From Austropuccinia psidii (lineage: Eukaryota; Basidiomycota; Pucciniomycetes; Pucciniales; Sphaerophragmiaceae), in NCBI GenBank assembly GCA_023105745.1, contig JALGQZ010000007.1, forward strand, positions 53,611,569 to 53,675,568: a stretch of 64,000 nucleotides of DNA. The letters run 5' to 3'. A program made the translations under genes and the position numbers. Under the pieces are notes generated by a model, which saw only the letters and a program-made list of their open reading frames with translations, was not told the DNA's origin and did not search any database. Position 1 is the stretch's first letter; each line of letters begins with the position of its first letter. Below are positions 35,211 through 48,100 of the stretch, in pieces.

Positions 35211-36640
35211 AAACTAACAGCCCTTATTTAATTCACCTTTAGAGCTATTAAAATAAAGTTAAGGAAAGGAAATAGCATATTGAGAATGATGATGATGTAT
35301 AAGAATAATTATGATGAGTTAAGAAATTTTGATAAATATGAAAGCATAATTATTGAAAAAAAATCAAAAAAAAGTGTAATAAATATATTGGAATCAATTT
35401 CGAATTGTTTGGTAATCTTTAATTTTTTCAAGATTGAATTTATATAAAATAAGAATAATTTATTTGAAACAAAGGCCATTTGACCTCATTTGATATGGAA
35501 ATTAGGCCAGATGGCTTTAAAAATGATTCATAACTAGTTCTGAATCATTTTTGAGCTATCACTGATAATATTCAAAAAAAATAAAACATTTAAAATAATC
35601 CAGAATTGATTCCAAATTGCTTGGTAATTCTTTTCTTTATTTTTTTAATATTAAAATTTAATAAATTCCAATTATTATCTTTATATTATTATAATAATAA
35701 GAAAGCTTGCTAAACACATTGGAAGTTATTCCAACGCGTTTAGGAATCATTTTGAGGTTATTTGGCGACAATTGGAGGTTTTTTTCAGGTTTTTTTGATT
35801 TTGAGGGGTTTTGGATGATGTATTATGAGTGATTGTGGTGATACAAAAGATATAGAAAAAAATACTTACAAATAATAATAAATCCTTTTGTTACAAAAAT
35901 ATAAAAATGAATTAACAATAACTTATTATAATATTCTAGAGTGTATTTTTCAAAAAAGGAGCAGTTGATATTGACTGATCAGAAGTCAAATATGAAATAC
36001 TTTAGTGGGATTTTTGAGTGAAGGTGGAGGTTTGTGGAATAAAACTGAAGTTTTTTGTTTGGGTATTATTATGTATTTATATTAATGGAGAATGAAATTG
36101 AAGCTTGTTAAAATTAGAACAAAACTCCATTGAGAAAATTTGAGTTGAATACTTTGAATATTTTTTCAAAAACAGTTGATAAAAAAATCAAATAAACTTT
36201 TTTCAGCCCAATTCATTGAAAATTCGGCCAGCTAAATATATATTGTAATAAAAATTTTCACATTTCAAAAACCCAAGTCTATTAATTCCCGATAGAACCT
36301 TCTGCAGCTTACAAATTTGAAGCTGTGCAATTTTTCTTCACATACTCTTGGAACAATATATCAATTTTATCAAACTAAATCACCATGTTTCACAAAAAAA
36401 GCCTTCCAAACCGATGAACCATTTTCTTTGAAAATGTGAACAACTACTTTTAATTAAAGAGAAACCCCTCTCTACCTGATAAAGTATCCTTGCAGATCTC
36501 ATTGCCCCAATAGTCAAATCCATCTACCTTTGCTTTCTTTCAACTACATTTCCTTTACAAACATTTCTTTTTGAAATAAATTTGCCTCTGAGGTTTTCTA
36601 TGCTGAAATACCATTTGATTGTGAAGCTTTTTCCTCTCCA
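35211..36640 (-). other. Unassigned AT-rich stretch
   Basis: Simple A/T runs and short degenerate frames only. No motif, repeat family or RNA gene recognised. Confidence 0.5.
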
Positions 36641-36649
36641 AAAAGCTTA

Positions 36650-37665
36650 TCTTCAAAATTTTATTTCCTTTAAGACCTTTTCTTGCTTGATTTTCTCGAC
36701 TTCAGCCATTATTGTGTCTTTCCATTTTTCCTTATCCTAAACCAATTGTTGAATCTGCGCAGTTTCACTGCCTATAAAAATGAAAATTGAAGTAATACTC
36801 CTTCTAAATGAGTAAAAAGAATGACTCACTATCTCTTTGCATTTCCAACAAGTTTTTATAAGATTATGAAAATACATGAATTCCTTTTTTACGTCCACCA
36901 CTATGACCATTCAGGTTGACTTTGGCCATCTATTTATGATTTTCTATTGGATAGTTATCCAGCTTTTGTAACTATGAAAAGAATTTCAATCCATCGAAAA
37001 ACAAGAATGTTCCATAATATATGAATCTTACATATTGATCCATCATATTTGATTGCTCCTGGAGCTCTGGAGTCTCAATATGTGTTTTATTATTGTTTTT
37101 TTTCATGTTTGAATTCTTAAGCTTAACTTTATCAAATACATTAGTATGTATACCCATATATCAACAAGAAACATATACTTCTAAGTTCTAATCAATTGGG
37201 TCCTTGTCATTCACAACAAAGTCATACTCCTGTGAGTCAAATGTTGCAATTGGTGTTATATTTGTCTTGTGACCAAATAAAGTATCCATTTAGTTATAAA
37301 AAGGGAACATGCTTTCCAACTAATCATACATTGTCTTGATACCCTGTATCTCAACATCCTCTATGATGCCTGATCCAGTTGCATGCTAAGAAATTTGGCC
37401 AATGTACATTTCTTCTTATATTTTTTCTATTGGTCACATATACTTTATTCTGTAAGATTAAAATGGTTTCATGACTTCTTATTGACCTCAATGAGCATAA
37501 GCTGTGATCTATTTTGTTTTCTTGAAGGTATTCTTCCCACTGAAGCTGTACCACTTGTCCCAAAACAAGCATCATAATTTTATTTTTTCTTTAACCAATT
37601 GATTATAAATTGACAATTTAAATTAGTTGGATGGCCATAGGGCTGTTATGGTGTTGGTTTGCCTT
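36650..37665 (-). pseudogene. Decayed Myb/SANT-like transposon partner protein
   Basis: Minus-strand frames with stops read, in order, NYDACFGTSG with SVGRIPS (about 37500-37580), a Lys-rich segment, ATGSGIIEDVEIQGIKTMYD (about 37325-37385), SMFPFYN-stop-MDTLFGHKTN (about 37250-37310), PIATFDSQEYDF (about 37215-37250) and a Lys/Glu coiled-coil tail (about 36670-36740). This order of a Cys-Phe-Gly-Thr-Ser motif, an STGAG-like motif, a CPCY-like motif, MDxLFGxKxNxTP and a coiled coil recalls, from memory, a large rust-fungus protein family that accompanies Harbinger-type transposons. The copy is inactive. The assignment is by motif shape only. Confidence 0.45.
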
Positions 37666-39554
37666 GTTGAGATGGATTAACCCTTTGAAATTTGATATAT
37701 GGCGTCTTGCAAAAAATATATGACAGGAAAAACACATATGAGAAGGATTCAGGAAGGAGCTTAAGATTTCAATCATGCCACTGATACTGCTGATGATTAA
37801 GTATTTCTGTAAGGAATTATGAAATTACTAAGAATAATTAATTTTTACAGTACTGTAAATATTCAAATTTAAATATAAATGTGTTAGGTTTTAAACTGGA
37901 AATCATGAATTTTTTGGAAAGGCCAAATTTGGTTAAAATTCAGGGTTCCTCAGTTGAGAATATTCAACATTTACATTTGAAATTCTAGGTTTTTTTCTAT
38001 TAGGGATTTCCTTCAAAATCTCACATTCTCTTAATTTGGGATCTGTAAGTTTTTAGATGCCCTATTAGCTTCTAAAAACACTTAAAGAGCTGCATATATA
38101 GTTTTTTCAGCTACACTTGATTCATATCTTATTATTATCAACTTATAATCATTTTGGGCTTTATATATTTATCAAAGTGCTCCCAACTTCAAAAACCCAC
38201 CAGAATATTTATAGATAAATGTTGAGAAAGAGGCTTTTTAAAAGAATCTATTAATACCAATCATTTTTCCCTTAATATTACATAGGGTTTTCATGATTTC
38301 CAAAAAACTAAGTGAATTGTTTTTTTATTCGTAAATATGTGATTTTCAATAATTTCAAATGGAAACGGAATATTTCTATTCGTTCTAAATATGTTATTTA
38401 TAAGAGTCTATTAAGGAATATCAAATTTCTTTGAGGAAATATTCATGTAGATAAATTATCAAAATTATTTTCTAAATTATTTTTGCTAATATGATTTTCT
38501 ATTGTGTAGTATTGATGAAGCCAAGAGCTATTTTGAAATACTTCAAGCTATCAAAACATATGTTTCGGATACAATTATCAATTTTCAGGGGATGGAGAAC
38601 TCTCGATATATCCTAATCATTACATAATGGAACAAATATTTAGTCACTTGAGGTTGAAATTGAAAACACCTTTATAATATAGCAAACATGATGAAAAATA
38701 ATTTAAATAGAATTTTCTCTCAATAAAATTCTTTGAAATAATTGAACAATTGATGAAGAGAATTTTGAGCCCTATTGATATATTAATATTACTTTGCCTC
38801 AAATTTAATACAAATACTTACATTACTTTAGGTTTATTTTATTTCTGAATACAGTTCCTACCCTAATTTCCTTGAAATAACAACTCAAATGATGTTTGTT
38901 TTTCACATATTCAATTAATGAACTAGATCAAGATGTACAAAACAGAATTGCTAATTTCTCAACAAGAATATACTGGTTGAAGCTAAATATTTATCAAGGA
39001 ATTGAAATAGTAAAATCTCAACAAAATTGAAGAAAATGATGTTTTTGATGGTTATTAAGATTGAAAATTCCATTATCAAGCCATGTTGTTTATATTAAGA
39101 TCAGAGTAATTTTTAGTTTACACCATATAGTAATATAATACAAAGGTTCACAATTCTTAAGCTCAAGCCCAATATTCTACTTCAAATACTGATATATAGC
39201 TATAATTATAAATACCCCCTCTAAATCAGTTTATGGGCTGAAATAGGGGTCATATTATTTCAATATGTACTAAATTTTGGTGGAAACGTCCTTAAAATGA
39301 ACTTTTCCCATAAATATTGACAAATATTTTTTAATTTTGATCAAAATTTCATTTTAAAAAGATACCAAAAATAAATGATATAACTTCTCACAAAATAAAC
39401 CTTTTCATAAGAGAAAAAACAAATGGTATGGTAGATTCATCATAATATGTATATTTTCAGAAACTTACAAAGTCACTAAGCCATTATATCACTAATTATT
39501 AGTTTATTCAAAAAACAAAGGGTTAAAATTTCAATATTATTCCTCTATGGGTTC
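37666..39554 (+). other. Unassigned AT-rich stretch
   Basis: No coding frame with recognisable protein, no RNA gene and no repeat from the other families. It ends at the TGTCAG start of LTR I. Confidence 0.5.
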
Positions 39555-40405
39555 TGTCAGCCTGTGACTCAAACCCAGAGCACAAGCATGACAGCCAAAC
39601 GCCATAAACAATGGTAGAGCAAAATGCCACCAAAACATGGAGCTGAGCCAAACCAGCTCAAAAGATATCAAAAGAAAGAGTAAGCTTGCCTTTTTCCAAA
39701 TATGCAAGTCCCATCACCATGGAACAAAGAATAACAAATTCATTCCTGCTCAAAAGCGTTGCTGAGCATAAACCTTAATTTTCACCTCTCATCTGAAATC
39801 CAGAGGAAGAGACTTAACCCCATATAGTTGGGATTCAAATTTAATCTCTAAGTCAGGGCTATCAAATTATACTATCCAAACTGAGCAGCACCAAAACTAA
39901 AGAAGTTATGGCAAAAATAAGGTCAAATAAGGGTGAATAAAATATTCACCTCTCATCTAACTTCTAAAGCTTTAGTGTGAGATACTCGAAGTGGGGTCTT
40001 TTTAGAAAGAGCACAATCAGGGCTATCTGATGGTGTCATCCATTTCTCCATATCTCATCTGGAACAAAAGCTATGGGACAAATAGGTTCCATACAGATTT
40101 TGAGAAAAGTAAATATCTGAATAACAGAAATTGAACATGACATAACTTTGTCATATTTAATTTTGACCATACCAGATGAGATACCACTTTGTAGATCCCA
40201 TCCAGGTCTACAAAATAACCCAACTTTGTGCTCAATATTTTGAAAACTGACAAAGTTATAGCAGTTTGGCCAATACACCTTTACTGTAGGATACTTCCCC
40301 ATAGCTATGATGTTGAGGTTTCAGAAAGCCAAAGAATCTTGTTTATACTTCAATACCTCATAGTTCATTCAATACTGGGGTCCCATACAGGTTCTGTACA
40401 GCATT
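39555..40405 (+). repeat. Family-1 LTR fragment I (5' 851 bp), broken by element F
   Basis: It begins TGTCAGCCTGTGACTCAAA and follows the B 3' LTR to ...TACAGCATT, where it is cut by the TATGGGCCTTGAGG start of the F LTR. No polypurine tract precedes it, so it is a solo LTR or a 5' LTR. Its remainder would lie beyond F, outside the window. Confidence 0.85.
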
Positions 40406-41239
40406 TATGGGCCTTGAGGTATATTTTACATACCCAAATAGGCCATAATTATCTAAAAATAAATTCTGAACTATGCATAACCCATAAGTCATGCATATAT
40501 TCAAAATTTATCATTTTTGATTTCAGAAGAGATGAATTAATCTTTATGGAGTAGGTAAATTCATGGATTTAAGGCCAGATTTGGATTCTACACAAAATCT
40601 CACCTAGAGTAGCTCCATAGAGTGAATAAGCTCAAATCAACTCTTTGAGGTGGTAATATGGAAAATACTTCAATACAACATCATCAATACCACATAAAAG
40701 ATCCGTGAAAAGCTTTTGTTTTTCTCAATTTCATGCCAAAGAATGGGAATGTGAGAGATTCCATTTTACATATACACTAAGAATAGTGTTGTGCATGTTT
40801 GTGGCACTTAGTATTATGGTATTATTATATGCATGTTTGATACACCCATAGTGGATATCAGTCTTGAAGCCCAAATTTCCATTTTGATGTAAAAAATAGT
40901 CAAGGGGGCAAAAGATATCAAAGAGAGCCAGGGTACCCAACTTCTGAGGCCTCTGAGGTGTAGACAGCTCCAAAGCTTGGATCCATGGCTGATCTTGGGC
41001 CAATTAGTATACTAAAACCTTTTGGGAACTTAGTTACCAAGTCAAAACTTTATTATATCATAAGAAAATAGCAAATAAGCTCCTATTTTGACATGCCAAG
41101 GAGGTAAAGAGCAGCTTAGACTCCTGTAACCATGTTGATTCTTAATTATTTTCCATGGATAATCCCTAAAAGAGTATTTAAAACCCTTTATGGACTAGTA
41201 CCCATTGATTTACCTCATAGTAACCAGCCATATAGTGCT

Positions 41240-41875
41240 TGTCAGCCTGTGACTCAAAACCAGAGCACAAGCATGACAGCCAAATACCATAAATCAATGG
41301 TATAGCCAAGATACCACCAGAACATGGAGCTGAGCCAAATAAGCTCAAAATGTATCAAAAGGAAAAGGAAACTCTCCCCTTTCCAAATATACAAGTGCCA
41401 TCACCATAGGACAAAGAATAACAAAGTTATTCCTGCTTAAAGTTGCTGCTGAGCATAAACCTTAATTTTCCCCTCTCATCTGAGATACAGAGTAAGAGTC
41501 TTAACCCCATCAAATGGGTATTCAAAAGGAAGCTCTGAGTCAGGGCTATCCAATGGTATCAGCCAAACTGAGCTAGCACCAGTATTACAGAAGGTATGGC
41601 CAAATTCAGGCCAAATAAGGGTGAATAAAACATTCACCTCCCATCTAACTTCTACAGTTTTAGTGTGAGATACCTAAAGTGGGGGCTTTTTGGAAAGAGC
41701 ACAATCAGGGCTATCTGATGGTTCCGTTTATTTCCCCATATCTTATCTAGAGCAAAATCTATGAGGCAAACAAGCCCAATACAGCTTTTTGCCTAAAACA
41801 CGCATATGTACAAAAATCTTGTACATGGGATAACTTTACCATATTTAATGATAACCATACCAAATGAGGTACCAT
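41240..41875 (+). repeat. Family-1 LTR fragment J, truncated at its 3' end
   Basis: It begins TGTCAGCCTGTGACTC inside the F LTR and follows the B LTR for about 635 bp to GAGGTACCAT. There it jumps into F LTR sequence (CTTATGTGACAACAG). Compared with C, about 375 bp of F LTR and the last 800 bp of J are missing, so one deletion removed both. The junction shares about 3 bp (CAT). Confidence 0.8.
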
Positions 41876-42550
41876 CTTATGTGACAACAGATGATGCAAT
41901 AAATAATCCAAAAAGGCTTATTGTTTTCTCACTCACTGGTTTTTCAGTTTGCTCCATGGCATGCCTCTGTGAGCTGTCTTAGACTTAAAAGAGGCTTCCT
42001 CTTGCTGTTTTTTCCAGATCATCGCATTATTCAATTATACTTTTAGTACCAACAAGTAAGTATTGGTTGAATATTTCAGGATCAATCAGAAAGACGTGAA
42101 ATCATAGAAATCAACTATATATTGTTGTAGTATTGTTATAAATTCATTTTTTGATCCATTAAATCCACAATTCTACATCAAATCTCTGTACTATGATCTT
42201 CTAAAAAAGTTTTATTGTATTAATAGTGAGTGAGTTATCTTAATTCTTGAAGTTTTTCTCTAGTAATAGTTTTCTTCAAGAGTTATCTTTATAATTATTC
42301 TTGTAAAAGATAATTATATATTAAAATAATTTTATTATTTGAATTAATAAGTTTTTGTTATTAAATTCTTCTTGTAATTGATTCTTGTATACAATTACTG
42401 CTTACTGTTATAATCACTAGTAGTGTATAACACATAAAAGCAATAATTCTTAGTTATTTAATTGTCTTTATAATAGTTTTTTATTATTATATTTCATAAG
42501 AACAGTCATATTATTGTTGATTAATAGTAATATAATCAACAGTTTCATAG

Positions 42551-43312
42551 TGTCACAGGGCCTCTTCGAAGTGAAGAGGGCCTGGCACTCAGTAAACCAG
42601 GACTCACTTATGGAGGGCTCAAGGATATGGAAAGATTGAATACACTTAAAAGTGTAAGGAATGAATTACTATAATAAAAGATATGAGAAAAGCAGCAACA
42701 AAGAAATAAGAATAAGAAATAGAAGGGCCAACCACAAAAAAGTCCAAGTCCACTGTTTCAACCTGTCAGAATGGAAAGAGAAGGGTTAATAAGGATATGG
42801 CCACCCAACTCATACTGTACAGGCAAAGAGAGAAAATGCAAAGACTAACTTAAAATCAAATAATTATAATACCCAAAATAAGGATAAGAATAATTATAAA
42901 ATAATAAATAAACTAAATTAATTAACTGGGGAAAAGTCCCCAGGGGGGAGAAAGAGGGGCTGGTATATGTGAGAAACACCAGCCCTGATCCAAAGGAAGA
43001 ATTTTCATGAGAGGATTGAGTTATTGAATTGAGTCTGGCCAATACAGGTCCTGTACAGCTGTACAGAACCTGTACAAGAGGTGTGGTGTATTTGAGTGAT
43101 CATACAGTTTCATACTGGTGTATTGAAACTGTATCGGGTGAATCCAACCTGTACAGGTATTGACAGGCTGTATTGATGTACCAAGCTGTATGCATGTTTC
43201 AGAATGAAGATTGCTGAAACTGAATGCTGATGCAGATACTGGATTTGCTGATTTGAGGTGTTTGAGTGGGTATATGAATGAATACCCTTACCCCTGATGG
43301 ATGGTTGTTACA
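42551..43312 (-). repeat. 3' LTR of element D (762 bp)
   Basis: On the plus strand it runs TGTCACAGGG...GGTTGTTACA. Directly after it on the plus strand is GTATCCCCCTCTTG, i.e. a minus-strand polypurine tract CAAGAGGGGGATAC just upstream of the 3' LTR, which fixes the orientation. Confidence 0.95.
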
Positions 43313-45110
43313 GTATCCCCCTCTTGAAACTGGTGGGCTCCTGAACACCATAATACCCTGCCACCGTTGAGTGGCATCTCATCTCCCCACATTTTCCAAA
43401 AAATTTCCTTTGAAACTCTTTTCCTCTTGAACCTTATCCTGAAAATCCTTTTCAATTCTTCTCTGTCAATCAAATTGATTCCCCCTTCTTTCAAGTTTGA
43501 GTAAGTATTCCACTTCAAAATATGCTTTTTCTTGCTTCTGATTCAATCCATCTTGACCTTGGAATATGGCCTTGGGATATATCCCAAAATGATGGCCACG
43601 GAGCTCTTGTGCTCAAAAAATGATGCCCAATGAGTACATGAAGTGTACTCATTGGGCAAGGCTTAATCCAATGAAATCTTGAAAAAATTTCCTCCAAGGG
43701 GTCCTATCCCCATTGTCCATGGAAATGGCCTCAACCGCCCTCAAAAGTGTTTTTGGGCTGGGCCTCTTCCCTGATGAATCTTGATAAGTTTTGATTTTTA
43801 TGGCCTTTTGGGCCTTTTTGCGGTTTTTGGTTATCTTGGTGATTCCATTATTTATGGCCATTTTTGGCCATTTTGGGTCTTTTTGGGCTTGATGGTGTTT
43901 TTTATGACATGTGGCCATATTGGCCTTTTTCTTGTCTTTGGGGTCCTATGGTCCGCGGGCCATACGCCGCTGTCCGTGGGGGCTTTTGGAGGCCCCCTGG
44001 GCCCAAATTTGATGGGGACCATAAATTGGCCCCGAGTCCAAGACACCCACCCTTCTGGCCTGGGCCCATTGATGGGGTCCAGGGCCACCAATATCATAGC
44101 CTCCCAAAGATGCAGGGGAGGCCCACAGTGATGAATGCAGCCCCAAAGGGGCTTTGAGGCTTTGAGGGGGGGCTATAAATGAGTTATGGCCCCATTCTTG
44201 AGGTCAATTTCCTTTGGATTGAAACTGGCTGATTTGAACATCTTGAATCTTCTGCTTCTGCATTTCCAAATTTGACTGGTATGAAGATGAACCAAATGAT
44301 GACTTCCAGTGTACTTTGATGATTGAGTAGAGAAACTAGTTTCCTTGTCCTTTTTGTGTTTGGATTTACTTCTATTCCCACTCTTATACCATTAAAAGAA
44401 AACATAAAAATAAAAGATATATGGAACCTCCCAATATGTGACTTGGGGAGGGGATGCTGCTGCTTTAAAGAAATAAAAGAAAGAAAATTATACAAGTAAA
44501 TCAAGAAAGAAAATAAAATAATAAGAGAAAATGAGAGTGAAGAAAAGAAATAAAGAAAAATCCTGATGGCTGGTCCTCCTTGTGGTGAGTTGCTTGATTC
44601 TGGCCAAGAAGTGTCTGAAAAATGAAAACCAAGCATTTGATGCTCACAGAGTGGCCAAGGTAATGTTTTACAAGAAGTAGAACCCTCAGGGATGCATACC
44701 AGGAGATGGAACTTACTTTCATAACTTCCACTCCCCACCAAGCACCATAAAATTGAAAAGAATTGCCATAAATGACTTCTGAGATGAATTGCCATAAGTT
44801 ACTTCTGAAATGAATTTCCATAATTGACTTGAGTAATGAATGTCTTGAATTATGATTATTGGCATAAATTGAAATGGTAATAAAGAAAGAAATGAAAAAT
44901 AAAGAAAGAAACATTTGGCCATATCTTGATAAGTTCCAAATCGGAGGGTATTGGTTTTGTATGCTTCCTGAACCTGTCCAAAGAATTGACAAGTGCTCAC
45001 AAAGTGGCCAAGGTGATGCTTACAACAACATATGGGTAGAATACCCCCTTAAAGGTGCATGCCAGGAGAGGAACTTACTTTCATAACTTCTTCTCCCCAC
45101 CAAGCACCAT
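43313..45110 (-). other. Long 3' untranslated region of element D
   Basis: This 1.8-kb region between the end of pol and the 3' LTR holds no convincing gene. It contains a GC-richer GGCC-rich tract (about 43790-44170). It also has two copies of a module of about 115 bp (44638-44755 and 44993-45115), recognisable by GCTCACA(G/A)AGTGGCCAAGGT at one end and CACCAAGCACCATAAA at the other. The same two-copy module occurs in element G. On the minus strand each copy contains AAGTAAGT, a 5' splice-site-like sequence. Confidence 0.6.
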
Positions 45111-45197
45111 AAATAAAACTCTTGAGGTATTTGGACCAGGCTTGTCTGGATACAATGAATGGAAATCCTTGACAAGATCTGGTGAGTTGGTAAGGCT

Positions 45198-48100
45198 TTA
45201 AGCTGGTTCCCAAGTGGTTCTTTCTGGGTCTTCACTGAATCCTTTCCACTCTACAAGATACCATAATTTACCTCTTTTGAGTTTTGAGTCCAGAACCTGA
45301 GCTACTTCCCATTCTTCTTGCTCCTCCACTAGGATTGGTGGTGGTGGCGATTGATGTTGATTTGGGATAGTTGAATGCTTGACTGGTTCTAATAAGGACA
45401 CATGAAGGACAGGGTGAACTGACTTCGATTGGTGAGGCAACTTGAGGTGATATGCATGACTTTCAATCTTCTTCAGAACTTCAAAAGGTCCCAACCATCT
45501 TTCTGATAACTTCTTGGTGGGTCTTGTGGTCTTGATGTTCTTGGAGGATAGCCATACTTTGTCCCCAGGTTGGAAATCAGGTGGAATTGCTCTATTTCTA
45601 TCTGCATACTTCTTGAATCTCCTTATTGCTGACTCTAATTCCTCTTTGAAAACTTGCTGTACTGATTGGAGTTTTGTTGATACCTTTCCAGCAGGTGAGT
45701 CTTGAGAAATATGGATTGAGTCAAAGCTGGGATTTTTTCCATAAATGGTGAAAAAAGGTGATTGCTTGGTTGATGAATGTTCTGCATTATTATAGGCAAA
45801 TTCAGCCAGAGGGAGCCAGGGGTACCAGTCATCTTGATGATAGCTGACATACATCCAAAGGTACTGTTCTTGTATCTGATTTACCCTCTCTGTCTGTCCA
45901 TCTGTTTCAGGGTGAAAAGCAGTTGAAAGATCTCTTGATATCTTGAGCTGCTGACATAATTGAGTCCAAAATGATGAAACAAATAAAGATCCTCTATCAC
46001 TGACAATACTGACTGGAAGACCATGCTTGGAAAATACATGACTAATGAAAATTTGAGCTAAGTCCAGAGCAGTGATTGTTCCATAAGCTGGAATGAAGAT
46101 TGCCATTTTTGAGAACCTGTCCACAACTACTAGAATTGAGTCAAAGTTGTTTGACAAGGGCAATTGAGTGATAAAGTCCATTGATAATGAATTCCAAGGA
46201 CCAGACGGAATTGAAAGAGGCTTGAGTAATCCAAACTTCTTGTGATGAATTTTCTTGGTTCTTGAACATTGCTGACATGAGGACACATAGTCCTTGATGA
46301 ATTGATTCATGCCAGCCCAATAAAAATCCCTCTTGATGAGCTTGAGGGTCTTCTCCTGGCCAGGATGGCCATCCAATGGTGAGTCATGACGCTTTTGAAG
46401 AATATTGAGTTGAAGTTCTTCATTGCTTGGGATTACCACTATATCTTTGAATAATAATAACTTGGCTTGAGGTTCAAGAGAATAATCTGGAACTGATTCA
46501 CCTCTTGCTAGTTGCTTGAGTATTTCTTTATAGTCTTTGTCTTGCCGTACTTCTTTTTGAATCTTGTCCACTAAATCTGAGAAAGTCTCCACTTTGATTG
46601 AGAAGAATCTTGACTCTTGAATTCCATCTTGCTTGAGTACTTGATGAAAATTTTGAGGATTCCTGCTGATGAAGTCCACCCCCCTCTCTGGGTACACGTC
46701 GTCCTGACGTGACAAGGCATCTGGTAAAGTGGCCAGCCTGCCTGGGCGGTAAGTGATAGTGAAATGAAATTCTGAGAGAAATTCAGCCCAACAGGCCTGA
46801 AAATGAGTAAGAACTTTGGAAGACATCAAATACTGCAAGGAAGAGTGGTCTGTCAAGACCTCAAAAGAATTGGAAAGAGAAAGAAGAAATGCTCTCCAGC
46901 ACTTGAGAGCCCAAACTATGCCAAGGAGTTCCTTGTCATGAATATCATAGTTCAGCTCAGCTGGGAGAAGCTTGCGACTATCAAATGCAATGGGGTGCTT
47001 TCCTGAGTCATTCACCTGACTCAGTACAGCGCCCAATGCATAATGAGAAGCATCAGTCTCTACAATAGTAGGTAGAGATGGATTGAAATGGGATAAGATA
47101 GGAGCAGAGGTGAAAGCTTCTTTGAGTGCTTGAAACTGACTAAGAGCTTCCTCATTGAAGATGAAAGGAGAATCTTTTTTAAGGAGGGAAGTGAGAGAAG
47201 TGATTTTTTTAGAATAATTTTTAATGAAACAACGATAAAAATTGTCAAAGCCAAGAAAAGATTGAAGTGCTTTGATGTTTCTGGGCTGAAGCCAATCAAG
47301 GATCTGCTGAACTTTTGAAGAATCCATCTTGAGGCCATCACTTGAAACAACATAGCCCAAGTATTCCACACTTGGAGGCTTTGGCAAATAGGTTATTCTC
47401 TCTGAGTCTTTGGAGGACAGAGGTCACATGTTTGACATGTTCTTCCTCAGAACTTGAGAATATCATAATATCATCTAGATAAACCACAACAAACACATCC
47501 AAGAAATCTGCAAATATATCATTCACAAGATTCTGGAAAGAAGCAGTAGCATTGGTCAAACCAAATGGCATGACCAAATACTCATAGCTACCATATTTGG
47601 TTCTAAAGGCAGTTAAGTGCTCATGCCCTCTTTGATTCTGAGAAGGTTATATACACCACACAAATCTATCTTGGAGAAGATAGTGGAACCGTTGAATACC
47701 GTTAGGAGCTGGCTCATAGGAGGAACAGGGTATCTGTTCTTCCTAGTGACAGCATTGAGTTTGCGGTAGTCAACACACAAACAAAGACCTCCATCCTTTT
47801 TCTTGACAAAAAGGAAAGGTACTCCTGTTGAAGAGGAGCTTGGTCTAATGAAACCTTTCTCTACATTCTCTGAAATGTAGGCCCGTAGTGTTTCTGACTC
47901 TTGATTTGATAAGGAGTAGATAACACCAATTGGAGGTAGAAGACCCTTCAATTTGATATGGTGATCACAGGCGCGGTGTGGAGGAAGTTTCTCTGCTTTC
48001 ACCTTGGAGAATACATCCAAATATTGGTTATAAGCAGGAGGAACAACCTTCAACACATTTTCAATTTCTTCTGGCTCTTCCTCCTCATCCCACTGCTCCT

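Noticed and set aside
44184..44992. Two overlapping open frames of 160-200 codons on the minus strand
   Set aside because: They lie in the 3' UTR of D, contain Phe/Ser/Leu runs from low-complexity DNA, overlap each other in different frames and match nothing in the sister element G.
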